The position numbers were made by a program, and so were the translations under genes. A DNA stretch of 64,000 bases from Paracoccus gahaiensis (GTDB lineage: Bacteria > Pseudomonadota > Alphaproteobacteria > Rhodobacterales > Rhodobacteraceae): the NCBI RefSeq assembly GCF_005048225.1, contig NZ_SUNI01000001.1, positions 310,001 through 374,000 of the forward strand, read 5' to 3'. The notes under the pieces are model-generated. The model was not told the DNA's origin. It saw only the letters and a program-made list of their open reading frames with translations, and ran no database searches. Positions 33,772 to 42,815 of this stretch are shown here, one piece after another (the first letter of the stretch is position 1; each line of letters opens with the position of its first letter).

Positions 33772-34869
33772 TCAGCCGCTGAACAGGAAATGCAGCACGT
33801 CGCCGTCCTTGACCTCGTAGGTCTTGCCCTCGACGCGCAGCTTGCCCGCCTCGCGGGCCCCGGCCTCGCCCTTGCCGGCAACGTAATCGTCATAGGCGAT
33901 GGTTTCCGACCGGATGAAGCCCTTCTCGAAATCGCCATGGATTACGCCCGCCGCCTGCGGGGCCAGCGTGCCGCGCGTGATGGTCCAGGCGCGCGCCTCC
34001 TTGGGACCCACGGTGAAATAGGTCTGCAGGCCCAGCAGCTGGTATCCGGCGCGAATCAGCCGGTCCAGGCCCGGCTCCTCCAGCCCCATCTCGCCCAGGA
34101 ACATCTGCGCCTCCTCGGCGTCCAGCTGGCTGATCTCTTCCTCGATCCGGGCCGAGATCACCACATGGCCCGCGCCCTGCGCCTCGGCCATCTCGCGGAC
34201 CTTCTCGGACATCGCGTTGCCGTGGGCGGCCTCGTCCTCGGCCACGTTGCACACGAACAGCACCGGCTTGGCGGTCAGCAGCTGCAGCATGTCCCAGGCC
34301 CGGCGGTCGTCGTCGGACACGGTGATCGTGCGCGCCGGGCGGCCCTCGTTCAGCGCGGCCAGCGCCTGTTGCAGCAGCCGCTGCTGGTCGGCGGCATCCT
34401 TGTCGCCGCCCTTCAGCTTGCGCGCCAGATTGGCCAGCCGCCGCTCGATCGATTCCATGTCCGAGATCATCAGCTCGGTCTCGATCACCTCGGCATCGGC
34501 CAGGGCGTCGACGCGGCCCTCGACATGGGTGATGTCGCCATCCTCGAAGCAGCGCAGCACATGGGCGATGGCATCGACCTCGCGGATCGTGGCCAGGAAC
34601 TGGTTGCCCAGACCCTCGCCCTTGCTGGCGCCCTTCACCAGACCGGCGATGTCCACGAAGGTGATCCGCGTCGGGATGATCTGCTTGCTGCCCGCGATCT
34701 GCGCCAGCGTGTCCAGCCGCGCATCGGGAACGGCGACCTCGCCCACATTCGGCTCGATCGTGCAGAAGGGAAAGTTCGCGGCCTGTGCCGCGGCGGTCCG
34801 TGTCAGTGCGTTGAACAGCGTGGACTTGCCGACATTCGGCAGCCCGACGATCCCCATGCGAAAGCCCAT
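33772..34869 (-). CDS. ychF: Redox-regulated ATPase YchF (Obg family)
   Basis: A 365-aa member of the universally conserved Obg-related P-loop NTPases, ATP- rather than GTP-preferring, which bind ribosomes and influence stress responses. [17 protein letters not shown] is the P-loop, followed by [21 protein letters not shown] helical insert lies in the middle and a TGS domain ([20 protein letters not shown]) at the C-terminus. Single gene, followed by a clear terminator. Confidence 0.95.
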   Translation of the reverse strand: MGFRMGIVGLPNVGKSTLFNALTRTAAAQAANFPFCTIEPNVGEVAVPDARLDTLAQIAGSKQIIPTRITFVDIAGLVKGASKGEGLGNQFLATIREVDAIAHVLRCFEDGDITHVEGRVDALADAEVIETELMISDMESIERRLANLARKLKGGDKDAADQQRLLQQALAALNEGRPARTITVSDDDRRAWDMLQLLTAKPVLFVCNVAEDEAAHGNAMSEKVREMAEAQGAGHVVISARIEEEISQLDAEEAQMFLGEMGLEEPGLDRLIRAGYQLLGLQTYFTVGPKEARAWTITRGTLAPQAAGVIHGDFEKGFIRSETIAYDDYVAGKGEAGAREAGKLRVEGKTYEVKDGDVLHFLFSG

Positions 34870-34999
34870 GACTGCACCCTTTTCAAAACGATTTCCGGGC
34901 TGCTGTTACGCGCCCCGCGCGGCCAAGTCCAGCGGTGGGCCCGATTGCACCCCGTCCCCATGCGGGCTAGTGCTGGCACCAAAGAGGACGGGGACGGAC

Positions 35000-35797
35000 A
35001 TGACCAGAATCGACGACAGGTTTGCGGCGCTGAAGGCCGAGGGCAAGAAGGCCTTCGTGGCCTATATGATGGCCTCGGACCCCGATGACGCCACCGCTCT
35101 GCAGATCATGCGCGGCCTGCCCGAGGCGGGCGTCGACATCATCGAGCTGGGCATGCCCTTCACCGATCCGATGGCGGATGGCGCCACGATCCAGGCGGCG
35201 GGCCAACGGGCGCTTGCGCAGGGTGGCAGCGTCAGCCGCACGCTGGACATGCTGCGCGCCTTCCGGCGCGAGGACACGACCACGCCGGTCGTGCTGATGG
35301 GATACTACAACCCGATCTATGCGCGGCCCGGTGGCGTCACGCAGTTCCTGACCGATGCGGTCGAGGCGGGCGTCGACGGGCTGATCGTCGTCGACCTGCC
35401 CCCCGAGGAGGATGCCGAGCTGTGCGTGCCCGCCACCGCCGCCGGGCTGAACTTCATCCGGCTGGCGACGCCCACCACCGATGACCGCCGCCTGCCCGCC
35501 GTGGTCAAGAACACCACCGGCTTCGTCTATTACGTCAGCGTCACCGGCATCACCGGCGCCGCCGCCGCCAATGCCGCCGATGTCGCCCCCGAGGTCGCGC
35601 GCATCCGGGCGGCGGCGAACCTGCCGGTCGTGGTGGGCTTCGGCATCTCGACCCCCGAGGCGGCCCAGGCCATCGCCTCGGTTGCGGATGGCTGCGTGGT
35701 GGGCAGCGCCATCGTCAAGCTGATCGGCGAGGGCCGCCCGGTCCCCGAGATCCTGGACTTCGTCCGCGCCCTGGCCGCGGGGGCGCATCGCGGGTGA
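35000..35797 (+). CDS. trpA: Tryptophan synthase alpha chain
   Basis: Cleaves indole-3-glycerol phosphate to indole, which tunnels to Trp[16 protein letters not shown] contains the catalytic Glu and Asp. [27 protein letters not shown] and [13 protein letters not shown] are family motifs. 265 aa, normal length. trpB is not adjacent, so the gene is split from the rest of the trp genes. Its stop overlaps the GTG of the VOC protein (GTGA), and that protein's stop overlaps the next start, forming trpA-VOC-GNAT. Confidence 0.96.
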   Translation: MTRIDDRFAALKAEGKKAFVAYMMASDPDDATALQIMRGLPEAGVDIIELGMPFTDPMADGATIQAAGQRALAQGGSVSRTLDMLRAFRREDTTTPVVLMGYYNPIYARPGGVTQFLTDAVEAGVDGLIVVDLPPEEDAELCVPATAAGLNFIRLATPTTDDRRLPAVVKNTTGFVYYVSVTGITGAAAANAADVAPEVARIRAAANLPVVVGFGISTPEAAQAIASVADGCVVGSAIVKLIGEGRPVPEILDFVRALAAGAHRG

Positions 35798-36357
35798 GCC
35801 TGACCTTCGACCATGTGGCGATCGCCGCCCGCAGCCTGGACGAAGGCGCGGACTGGCTGCAGGCACGGCTTGGCCTGGCCTTGCAGCCGGGCGGGCGGCA
35901 TCCGGGCCTGGGCACCCACAACATGCTGCTGTCGCTTGGTCCCGGCGAATATCTGGAACTGATCGCCCCGGACCCGGACAGTCCCGACCGCCCGCGCTGG
36001 TTCGGGCTGGACAGCTTTGACGCCGCGCCCTGCGTGGCGGGCTGGGTGGCGCGCGAGGATCCCCTGACCGCCCCGCCGGGTACCCAGATCGCCACCGCCA
36101 GCCGGGGCGATCTGTCCTGGCGCATCACCCTGCCCTTGGCCGGGCAGATGCCGCGCGACGGCGCCCAGCCCATGCGGATCGATTGGGGCACGGGCCCGCA
36201 TCCGTCCGACCGCCTGCCCGATCACGGGCTGCGGCTGGCCCGCCTGACCCTGCCACTGGACCGGCTGGACCTGTCCGACCGCCGCCTGATGCTGACCGGG
36301 GCGGGCACGCCCATGACGCTGACCCTGACGCGCGACGGAACCGAGGTCACCCTGTGA
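35794..36357 (+). CDS. VOC (glyoxalase-like) family protein
   Basis: A 187-aa protein with the [18 protein letters not shown] start and [13 protein letters not shown] strand of glyoxalase-like VOC folds, where His and Glu commonly bind a metal. Substrate unknown. It starts with GTG inside the trpA stop and ends inside the GNAT start, so it is translationally coupled on both sides. Whether it relates to tryptophan metabolism is not evident. Confidence 0.8.
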   Translation: MSLTFDHVAIAARSLDEGADWLQARLGLALQPGGRHPGLGTHNMLLSLGPGEYLELIAPDPDSPDRPRWFGLDSFDAAPCVAGWVAREDPLTAPPGTQIATASRGDLSWRITLPLAGQMPRDGAQPMRIDWGTGPHPSDRLPDHGLRLARLTLPLDRLDLSDRRLMLTGAGTPMTLTLTRDGTEVTL

Positions 36358-36887
36358 TCCTGCGCGCGGCCACCTTGGCGGATGTGCCGCAGATCGCCGC
36401 GATCTGGAACCCCATCGTGCGCGACACCGCCATCACCTTCTGGCCGACCGAGCGGTCCGAGCCCGAGATCGCCGCCCTGATCGCCGATCGGCAGGCGGGC
36501 GGTCACGCCTTTCTGGTGGCCGAGACGGACCGGATCGCCGGTTTCGGCACCTATACCCAGTTTCGCGGCGGGGCGGGCTATGCGCACAGCCAGGAACACA
36601 CGATCTATCTGGCGCCCGGCCAGCGCGGCCTGGGCCTGGGCCGTTCCCTGCTGTGCGGGCTGGAGGATCACGCCCGCGCGCGGGGCCATCGCCTGCTGAT
36701 CGGCGGGATCACCGGATCCAACCTGGGCTCGATCGCCTTTCACGCGGCGATGGGATATGCCCAATGGGGTCGCATTCCGGGAGCGGGATGGAAATTCGGG
36801 CAGTATCATGATCTTGTGCTGATGGGCCGCGATCTGAGCGTGACGCGCGACACCCCGCCCCTATCGCCGGGCGTGATCAGCGGCTAG
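36354..36887 (+). CDS. GNAT family N-acetyltransferase, phosphinothricin-acetyltransferase-like
   Basis: A 177-aa protein that starts with GTG at 36354 ([19 protein letters not shown]). The acetyl-CoA binding motif A reads IYLAPGQRGLGLGRSLL, with the Q/R-x-x-G-x-G/A pattern. The IWNPIVRDTAITFW opening and the ending FHAAMGYAQWGRIPGAGWKFGQ resemble Pat/MnaT-type enzymes that acetylate amino acid analogues or methionine derivatives. Coupled to the VOC gene by a GTGA overlap. Confidence 0.85.
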   Translation: MILRAATLADVPQIAAIWNPIVRDTAITFWPTERSEPEIAALIADRQAGGHAFLVAETDRIAGFGTYTQFRGGAGYAHSQEHTIYLAPGQRGLGLGRSLLCGLEDHARARGHRLLIGGITGSNLGSIAFHAAMGYAQWGRIPGAGWKFGQYHDLVLMGRDLSVTRDTPPLSPGVISG

Positions 36888-36896
36888 ACTGGCTGC

Positions 36897-37640
36897 ATGG
36901 ATTGTTGCGCGACCCCCTCGGCCTGCACGGGCCCCTGCCCGACCCTTCCGCCGCCCCGCAGCTTCTGGCAGCGGATGGCCGACCGTGTCGTGGCCTTCCT
37001 GTGGACGAACCACCCCGCGACGCCGCCCGAACGCTCGGTCGCCTTCACGATCGCGGTGATCGCGCTTGGCGCCAAGCTGGCCAAGGCCGACGGCACCGTC
37101 GCCCGGTCCGAGGTGGCGGCCTTTCGCCGCGTCTTCATCATTCCCCGGTCCGAGGAGAAGAACGCCGCCCGGGTCTTCGATCTGGCGCGGCAGGATGTGG
37201 CGGGCTTCGATGCCTGGGCGCGCAAGATGGCCTCGATGTTCACCCCCGGCGATCCGGTGCTGCTGGACGTGATCGAGGGGCTGTTCGTCATCGCCGTCGC
37301 CGACGGTCCCCTGCACGAGACCGAGATCGCCTTTCTCGATGAGGTCGGACGCATCTTCGGCCTGGCCCCCGCCCAGATCGACGCGATCCGGCGCCGCCAT
37401 GACAGCGGTGCGGGCTGCCCCCCCTGCGAGGTGCTGGGCGTGGCTCCCGACACGCCGCTGCCCGAGGTCAAGCGCCGCTGGCGTCAGCTTCTGCAGGAGA
37501 ATCACCCCGACAAGGCCATCGGACGCGGGTTGCCGCCCGAGGCGATCCGTCTGGCCGAGGCCCGCACACGCCGCCTGAACGAGGCTTGGGACAGCTATCG
37601 CACGCGCGATCGCCCGGCCCCGCAGATGGGCGCCGCCTGA
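36897..37640 (+). CDS. DjlA-like TerB/J-domain protein
   Basis: A 247-aa protein with a TerB-like helical domain at about residues 45-165 (SVAFTIAVIALGAKLAKADG, FVIAVADGPLHETEIAFL) and a C-terminal J-domain at about 178-240 with the HPD tripeptide (ENHPDKA). It probably recruits DnaK. No membrane helix is clear, unlike enteric DjlA. The first 15 residues carry four Cys (DCC, SAC, GPC) and there is no good ribosome binding site, so the true start may be further in, for example Met27 at 36975. Confidence 0.8.
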   Translation: MDCCATPSACTGPCPTLPPPRSFWQRMADRVVAFLWTNHPATPPERSVAFTIAVIALGAKLAKADGTVARSEVAAFRRVFIIPRSEEKNAARVFDLARQDVAGFDAWARKMASMFTPGDPVLLDVIEGLFVIAVADGPLHETEIAFLDEVGRIFGLAPAQIDAIRRRHDSGAGCPPCEVLGVAPDTPLPEVKRRWRQLLQENHPDKAIGRGLPPEAIRLAEARTRRLNEAWDSYRTRDRPAPQMGAA

Positions 37641-37678
37641 GCCTTGCAGCGCCCCTCGTTTCTGCCCATCTTCGGGGC

Positions 37679-38113
37679 ATGAGACATGCAATCGCCCCCC
37701 TTGCCCTCGCTCTGGCGCTGACCTTCGGTCCCGCGCAGGCGCAGGACGGCCCCGCGCCCGCTCCCGAGGAGCCCGGCCTGTTCGATCGCAGCCTCGACGG
37801 CCTCTTCGGGCAGTTCTTTGGCAAGGAGCCTGCGCCAGACGCTGAGGGCCCGACCAATGATCCGACCGGCGATCTGGCCGGGGCGCTTCGCCGGATGGGG
37901 CCGGCGCTGCGAGATCTGGCGACGCAGGTCGACGACATCCGCAACTATCAGGCGCCCGAGCGTCTGCCCAATGGCGACATCCTGATCCGGCGCCGCGAGG
38001 ACGCCCCGCCTCCGCCTCCTCTGGGCGAGACGCTGCGCCCCGACCCCGAGGCCGGCCCGGACGGCGCCGATCCCGACCTGACCGATCCCGACCAGCCGCA
38101 GATCGCGCTCTAG
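37679..38113 (+). CDS. Small secreted protein of unknown function
   Basis: 144 aa with a clear signal peptide (MRHAIAPLALALALTFG, cut near AQAQ). The mature part is acidic and Pro-rich, with one ordered-looking segment (GPALRDLATQVDDIRNYQAPERLPNGDILI) and a tail of Pro and Asp repeats. I recognise no enzymatic motif; similar proteins occur across Rhodobacterales, sometimes mislabelled as ATPases. Its TAG stop is shared with the convergent exonuclease gene through CTAG. Confidence 0.7.
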   Translation: MRHAIAPLALALALTFGPAQAQDGPAPAPEEPGLFDRSLDGLFGQFFGKEPAPDAEGPTNDPTGDLAGALRRMGPALRDLATQVDDIRNYQAPERLPNGDILIRRREDAPPPPPLGETLRPDPEAGPDGADPDLTDPDQPQIAL

Positions 38114-40065
38114 TCGGGCAGGTTCGCGTCGGCGATCAGGCTACGATGGCGCCGGGCCTCGGCCCAGGCCTCCTCGAAGCGGGTGATGCCCTTGGCCTCC
38201 AGCGCCGGGATCAGCTTGAGGAAGGCCTCGGCCGTGGCGACGGTGTCGCCCATCGCGGTGTGGCGGGCCTCGGGCGGGATCTCGATGCCAAGCCGTTCCG
38301 TCAGCGCATCCAGCGTATGGACCGCCGACTGCCCCCAGACCATCGCGGACAGGGCGACCGTGTCCAGCACCCGGTTGTCGAAATGCGCGCCCGTCTGCGC
38401 ACGGGCCCGGCGCAGGAAGCCCATGTCGAAGGGCGCGTTATGGGCGATCAGCACGCTGTCGTCGCAGAAATGCCGGAAGGCCGTCAGCGCCGCCGTCAGG
38501 TCGGGGGCATCCGCGACCATCGCGTCGGTGATGTGGTGGATCGCGGTCGAGCCGGGAGGGATCGGGCGGCCGGGATTGACCAGCGTGTCGAAGCGTTCCC
38601 CCGTCAGCCGGCCCCGTGCCAGCCGCAGCCCGGCGATCTGCACGATGGCATCGTGGTCGTTCAATCCCGTTGTCTCGGTGTCGAAGACCACGCAGGTCAG
38701 GTCCGCCAGCCGCGACGAGGCCACGCCCCGCGCCGCCAGCGCGAAATCATAGGTCACGCCGGACCCGTCAACGGTCCCCTCGGCCAGGGGCAGCGGCATG
38801 ACCAGCGCGGCGGCGGGGCCCGACGCCTCGGGCCAGATGCCGGTGCCGTGGCGGGCGAGGATCTCGGTGCCCGTCAGGTCGGGCTGGCCGGGATCGGGGG
38901 CATCGGTCAGCCAGGCCTCCAGCAGGTCGATGGGCACGGGGGCGCCGGACCATTCCAGCGCCAGCCGCATCTGATCGGCCTGATCGGGATGGATGGCCAG
39001 CACCGGCGCATGGCCCAGATCGCGCAGCCGCGCGTCCAGCGCCAGCAGCAGTGCGTTCAGCCCCGCCGCCTCGGCGCGGAAGGCCAGGCGCGGCAGGGGA
39101 CCGGCGGGGGTCAGCCCGGCGGCCAGCTCGTCCAGGCCCGCCATCTGGGCCGGCGCGTCGCTGGCCAGGATCTGCGACAGGGTGCGGGTGGTCGAAGCCA
39201 GGCCCTGCCCCTCGGCCCGGATCGCCAGCGCCAGCGCGGGCGGGATCGGGCCGTCCAGCGCGTCCAGCATCGGCACAAGCGTCGCGGCATGGCGGCGCAG
39301 CGCCTCCAGCGTGGCGCGCGGCGCGGGGCGGTCCACGGCGGCGTCGCGCAGAATCAGAAGCAGGCCCCCCTCGCCCATGCTGTCGATGGGGCGCAGCCGT
39401 CCCGACAGGCGCAACCCCGCTGCCGTCAGGCAGGTCAGGTCGGTCGCCCCTGCCCCCGCCGCCAGCCGCACCCGTGCGGCGCGCAGCGCGCCGGGGGTCA
39501 GCAGGCGGTCCAGCATCCCGTCCAGCGCCAGCCCCGGCAACAGCCGCGCCGCGCTGGCGTTGTAGAAAACCACCCGCCCCCGTGCATCGGCCATGACCGC
39601 GCCCGACCCGAAATCGGCCAGGATCGATTCGAGGCTGGCCTTCTCGCGCGCCAGTTCCGCTGCATGGGCCTCAAGCGCAGCGTCCAGCGCCTCATCCGAG
39701 CGCTGCCGGGCCAGTGCCGCATCCCGCGCGGCGGGGCCCAGATCGGCCAGATAGCGGGACTGCGCCAGATCGGGCACCCGCCCAGTGCGCAGCGCGCCGG
39801 CCAGCGCCTCGATGGGCCGGGCGATGTTCTGGTCGAACAGGTACCACAGCCCGGTCACGATGCCGGTCAGCCCGAAGCCCGCCAGCAGCGCGCCCTGGAT
39901 CGCGGCATCCGTCCCGCCCGACCCCGCGCGCCACAGCGCCAGCCCCGCCAGCGCCAGCGCCGCGCCAAGCGAGCCCAGAAACATCAGCAGGATGCGCACC
40001 CGCAGCGAGCCGCGGACCGCCCCGCCCGGTGCGGGCAGTCCGGCATCCGGGGCCGGGGCCGTCAT
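38110..40065 (-). CDS. Membrane PAS protein fused to a DnaQ-family 3'-5' exonuclease
   Basis: 651 aa in three parts. Two membrane helices lie at about 23-45 and 56-77. A HAMP-like and helical linker then leads to a PAS-like domain (about 143-190) and a long region with histidine-kinase flavour but no convincing catalytic His or ATP site. The last 190 residues are a complete DEDDh exonuclease: D462-x-E464 (DTETTGL), HNAPFD (Asp547), and H602-x4-D607. It would sit at the inner membrane with the nuclease in the cytosol. It overlaps the receiver gene by 4 bases and ends the acetate block. Exonuclease substrate and signal are unknown. Confidence 0.85.
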   Translation of the reverse strand: MTAPAPDAGLPAPGGAVRGSLRVRILLMFLGSLGAALALAGLALWRAGSGGTDAAIQGALLAGFGLTGIVTGLWYLFDQNIARPIEALAGALRTGRVPDLAQSRYLADLGPAARDAALARQRSDEALDAALEAHAAELAREKASLESILADFGSGAVMADARGRVVFYNASAARLLPGLALDGMLDRLLTPGALRAARVRLAAGAGATDLTCLTAAGLRLSGRLRPIDSMGEGGLLLILRDAAVDRPAPRATLEALRRHAATLVPMLDALDGPIPPALALAIRAEGQGLASTTRTLSQILASDAPAQMAGLDELAAGLTPAGPLPRLAFRAEAAGLNALLLALDARLRDLGHAPVLAIHPDQADQMRLALEWSGAPVPIDLLEAWLTDAPDPGQPDLTGTEILARHGTGIWPEASGPAAALVMPLPLAEGTVDGSGVTYDFALAARGVASSRLADLTCVVFDTETTGLNDHDAIVQIAGLRLARGRLTGERFDTLVNPGRPIPPGSTAIHHITDAMVADAPDLTAALTAFRHFCDDSVLIAHNAPFDMGFLRRARAQTGAHFDNRVLDTVALSAMVWGQSAVHTLDALTERLGIEIPPEARHTAMGDTVATAEAFLKLIPALEAKGITRFEEAWAEARRHRSLIADANLPD

Positions 40066-40442
40066 GGCGCGGCGGGACCCGGCGCCAGCAGCCGCGCCAT
40101 CTCGGCGCGCAGCTCGGCCAGTTCGAAGGGCTTGGCGATGAAGCCGTCGGCACCAAGGGCCAGGCCCTTGCGACGCTCCACCACCGAGCCGCGCGCCGTC
40201 ATCATCAGCACCCGCACATCCGCCAAGGCCGGATCGGCCCGCACGTCCTGCACGATCTGATAGCCCGAGACCTCGGGCAGCATCACGTCCAGCAGCACCA
40301 GATCGGGATGCATCTGCCGGATGCGGTCCACCGCGCCCTTGCCGGTGGCGATGCGGTCGTGGCGGTGGCCGTCGCGGGTCAGCAGGAAATCCAGCGCGGT
40401 GGCGATGTTGTCCTCGTCCTCGACGATCAGGATGTCAGCCAT
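40062..40442 (-). CDS. Single-domain response regulator (CheY-like receiver)
   Basis: 126 aa, a receiver domain only: acidic pocket E8-D9-E10-D11, phospho-acceptor D52 (LVLLDVMLPE), T82 and K104 (FIAKPFE). No output domain follows, so it must act by protein contact. The ATG overlaps the two-helix membrane protein by 8 bases, and the stop overlaps the PAS-exonuclease gene by 4 bases. The latter is the natural candidate partner, as sensor or target. Confidence 0.92.
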   Translation of the reverse strand: MADILIVEDEDNIATALDFLLTRDGHRHDRIATGKGAVDRIRQMHPDLVLLDVMLPEVSGYQIVQDVRADPALADVRVLMMTARGSVVERRKGLALGADGFIAKPFELAELRAEMARLLAPGPAAP

Positions 40443-40938
40443 CGGTGGGCTCCTTCGGGCAGACGGCGGCGAAGGCGGCATCGTCGCCCGCAGGCGTCCA
40501 GTCGCCGCGCGCGGGCCGGATGCGGTCGCCCGCGCAGTCGAAATCCTGCGGGACGATGATGGTCTGGCCGCGCCGCTCGACCAGCATGATCGGCGCGCTG
40601 CGGGTGCCGCCCTCGGCCCCGGTGATCTGGGCGGGATCGACGGCGGCAAAGCGCACCTCGACCGGGGCCAGATAGGTCCAGGGCGCCCAGGGCTGGCTGT
40701 CGCGGCCGACGACCAGCACCTCGGAGCCCTGCGGAAGGGTCGCCACGGCGCGACCGTACCACGCATAGTCGTTCCACACCGAATAGGCGACCATCGCCAG
40801 CCCGATCCCTCCGGTCAGCAGCCAGGGTGGCGGGTTCAGCCCCGCCTTGCGCGCCGCATGCATCCCCGCATACAGCACCGCCGCCGCGCCGACCGCGACC
40901 GCGATCACCCCCAGCAGATCCGCACCCATCCCCGTCAT
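40435..40938 (-). CDS. Two-helix membrane protein of unknown function
   Basis: 167 aa with two N-terminal hydrophobic helices (GVIAVAVGAAAVLYAGM and WLLTGGIGLAMVAYSVW) and a C-terminal soluble domain that is probably periplasmic, with two Cys (DFDCAGD and AAVCPKE). I recognise no family. It is locked between the DUF294 gene (4-base overlap) and the receiver gene (8-base overlap), so it belongs to the acetate-linked signalling unit, perhaps as a sensor or anchor. Confidence 0.72.
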   Translation of the reverse strand: MTGMGADLLGVIAVAVGAAAVLYAGMHAARKAGLNPPPWLLTGGIGLAMVAYSVWNDYAWYGRAVATLPQGSEVLVVGRDSQPWAPWTYLAPVEVRFAAVDPAQITGAEGGTRSAPIMLVERRGQTIIVPQDFDCAGDRIRPARGDWTPAGDDAAFAAVCPKEPTDG

Positions 40939-42746
40939 CCCAGCATCCCCTTGCCATGTCCCACCGCCGATTGCATGCCGCGCACCACCACGAAGGCGTC
41001 GCGCAGATGACTGCGTTCGAAATCCGACAGATCCGCCGGCGAGAGGTAATTGTCGGGCTTGCGCCCCGCGCGCACCAGATGCGCCTGGTTTTCCAGACGC
41101 ACGGTCTGGATCATGTCATAGGCCGCGATCAGGTCCCGCGCACCCGTCCCCGAGATGACGCCCCGCGCCTCGGCATCCTCCAGCCGGGCGCGGGTGTTGA
41201 CCGATCCGATGCGGCCCTGCAGCGCATAGCAGCGGCCCAGATCGGTGACCGGCACGACGCCATTGTGCTTCATGTCGATATGATGGCGATGCTCGCCCGA
41301 GCGGATCGTGGCGAAGCCGCCGATCAGCCCCAGGGGCGGGCGGTGCTTGAGCGAATTGGCGATCATATGCGCCACGAAGATCGAGTTCTTCGACGCCGCC
41401 TCCAGCGTCTCGCGCTGCAGGCTGTCCAGCAGCGCGCCCTCGCCGCCGATGGCGCGCAGGTCGAACATGACCGAGGCCAGCATCTGCGCTTCGGGGCTGG
41501 GATGGGCGATCCAGTCGCGGAAATAGCCCCGCCAGACCGGGGCCGGCTGGCGCCAGCGCGGGTTGCTGGCCATCATGTCGCCCGGGCAATGCACATAGCC
41601 GCAGGCATCCAGCCCGTCGCAGACGCGCGCCGCCAGGTCGCGGAACCACGGATGGGCGGGATCGGCGCCGGGTTCCAGAATCAGGCAGTTGTCCTGATCG
41701 CTGACGCCGGTCTGTTCCTGCCGGCCCTGGCTGCCACAGGCCGCCCACAGCCACAGCGCGGGGGCCGGCCCCAGATCGGCCACGGCCAGATCCAGCAGCC
41801 GGCGGGTGACCGCATCGGCGATGTCGGTGATCATCCGGGTGACGATCTCGTGGCGCTGGCGCGCCTGGACCAGTTGCAGCAACAGCTCGGGGATGCGGGC
41901 GGTCACGCGCGCCATGCCTTCGGTGTCGCGCGCCAGCGCCACCTCGCGGATCAGCCCGGCCGCCGAGATCGCCTGCACCCGGGTCAGGTCGGTCTGGCTG
42001 ATCATGCCGGTGAAGCGGCCATCCTCGACCACCGGCAGGTGGCTGATCTTGCGCTCCAGCATGATGTTCAGCACGTCATAGCCAAGCGCGGTCGGCGCCA
42101 GCGTCACCGGGTCGGGCGTCATCACCTGGCTTACCGGCTGGCGCATGTCGCGCCCTTCGGCGACGACACGGTTGGACATGTCGCGGATGGTGACCAGACC
42201 GATCAGGCGCCCGCCCTCGGTCACGCCGAGGCTGCTGATGCGGGCCTCGCGCATCATCTGGGCGGCGGTGATGATCGGCGTCTCGGGCGGGCAGCTGACC
42301 GGCTTGCCCGACAGCAGCTCGCCCACCTTCAGCCGCGCCACGTCGCTGCCGCGATCCACCGGCCCCCGGCCCCGGTCGAAGAAGCGCGCGATGGCGCGGT
42401 GTTCCGAGATCAGGCGGATCACCTCGGCCCGGGGCAGCATCAGGATCTGGGCCTCGTCCAGCGCCCGGGCCGAGGTCACCGCGACCCCGTCGCGCAGAAG
42501 CCCGCGCTCGCCGAAGGAATTGCGCGGCCCCAGCTGCGAGACGCTGTCGCCGTTGCGGTCGGTGACCGCCACATGGCCGGTCTCGATCAGGTAGAGGCCG
42601 GGCAGCCGGTCGCCGAAGTCATAGACCGGATCGCCGGCGGCAAAGCGCCTGCGGCTGAAGGAACCGGCGACCCGCGCCAGCTCGTCCCGCTTCAGGCAGT
42701 CATAGGGATGCACGGTGGAGATGAACTCTGCAGTGCGATCGGACAT
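40935..42746 (-). CDS. cNMP-binding/CBS/DUF294 nucleotidyltransferase-like protein
   Basis: A 603-aa cytosolic protein. An N-terminal cyclic-nucleotide-binding domain covers about 10-125 (GDPVYDFGDRLPGLYLIETG), a CBS pair about 150-270 (ISSLGVTEGGRLIGLVT, VMTPDPVTLAP, ISHLPVVEDGRFTGMIS), a DUF294 nucleotidyltransferase-like domain about 300-440 with GSQGRQEQTGVSDQDN, and a DUF294 C-terminal domain. This architecture (GlnD-like, PF03445/PF10335) is repeatedly found beside actP-type acetate permeases. It may sense nucleotide status and modify a partner. Overlaps its downstream neighbour by 4 bases. Confidence 0.9.
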   Translation of the reverse strand: MSDRTAEFISTVHPYDCLKRDELARVAGSFSRRRFAAGDPVYDFGDRLPGLYLIETGHVAVTDRNGDSVSQLGPRNSFGERGLLRDGVAVTSARALDEAQILMLPRAEVIRLISEHRAIARFFDRGRGPVDRGSDVARLKVGELLSGKPVSCPPETPIITAAQMMREARISSLGVTEGGRLIGLVTIRDMSNRVVAEGRDMRQPVSQVMTPDPVTLAPTALGYDVLNIMLERKISHLPVVEDGRFTGMISQTDLTRVQAISAAGLIREVALARDTEGMARVTARIPELLLQLVQARQRHEIVTRMITDIADAVTRRLLDLAVADLGPAPALWLWAACGSQGRQEQTGVSDQDNCLILEPGADPAHPWFRDLAARVCDGLDACGYVHCPGDMMASNPRWRQPAPVWRGYFRDWIAHPSPEAQMLASVMFDLRAIGGEGALLDSLQRETLEAASKNSIFVAHMIANSLKHRPPLGLIGGFATIRSGEHRHHIDMKHNGVVPVTDLGRCYALQGRIGSVNTRARLEDAEARGVISGTGARDLIAAYDMIQTVRLENQAHLVRAGRKPDNYLSPADLSDFERSHLRDAFVVVRGMQSAVGHGKGMLG

Positions 42747-42815
42747 CCGGGGGAAATCTTTCGAGGGTCGGAGGATGCCGCGCCCCCCGGGATGGGGGGG
42801 ACGCGGCGGTGATGG

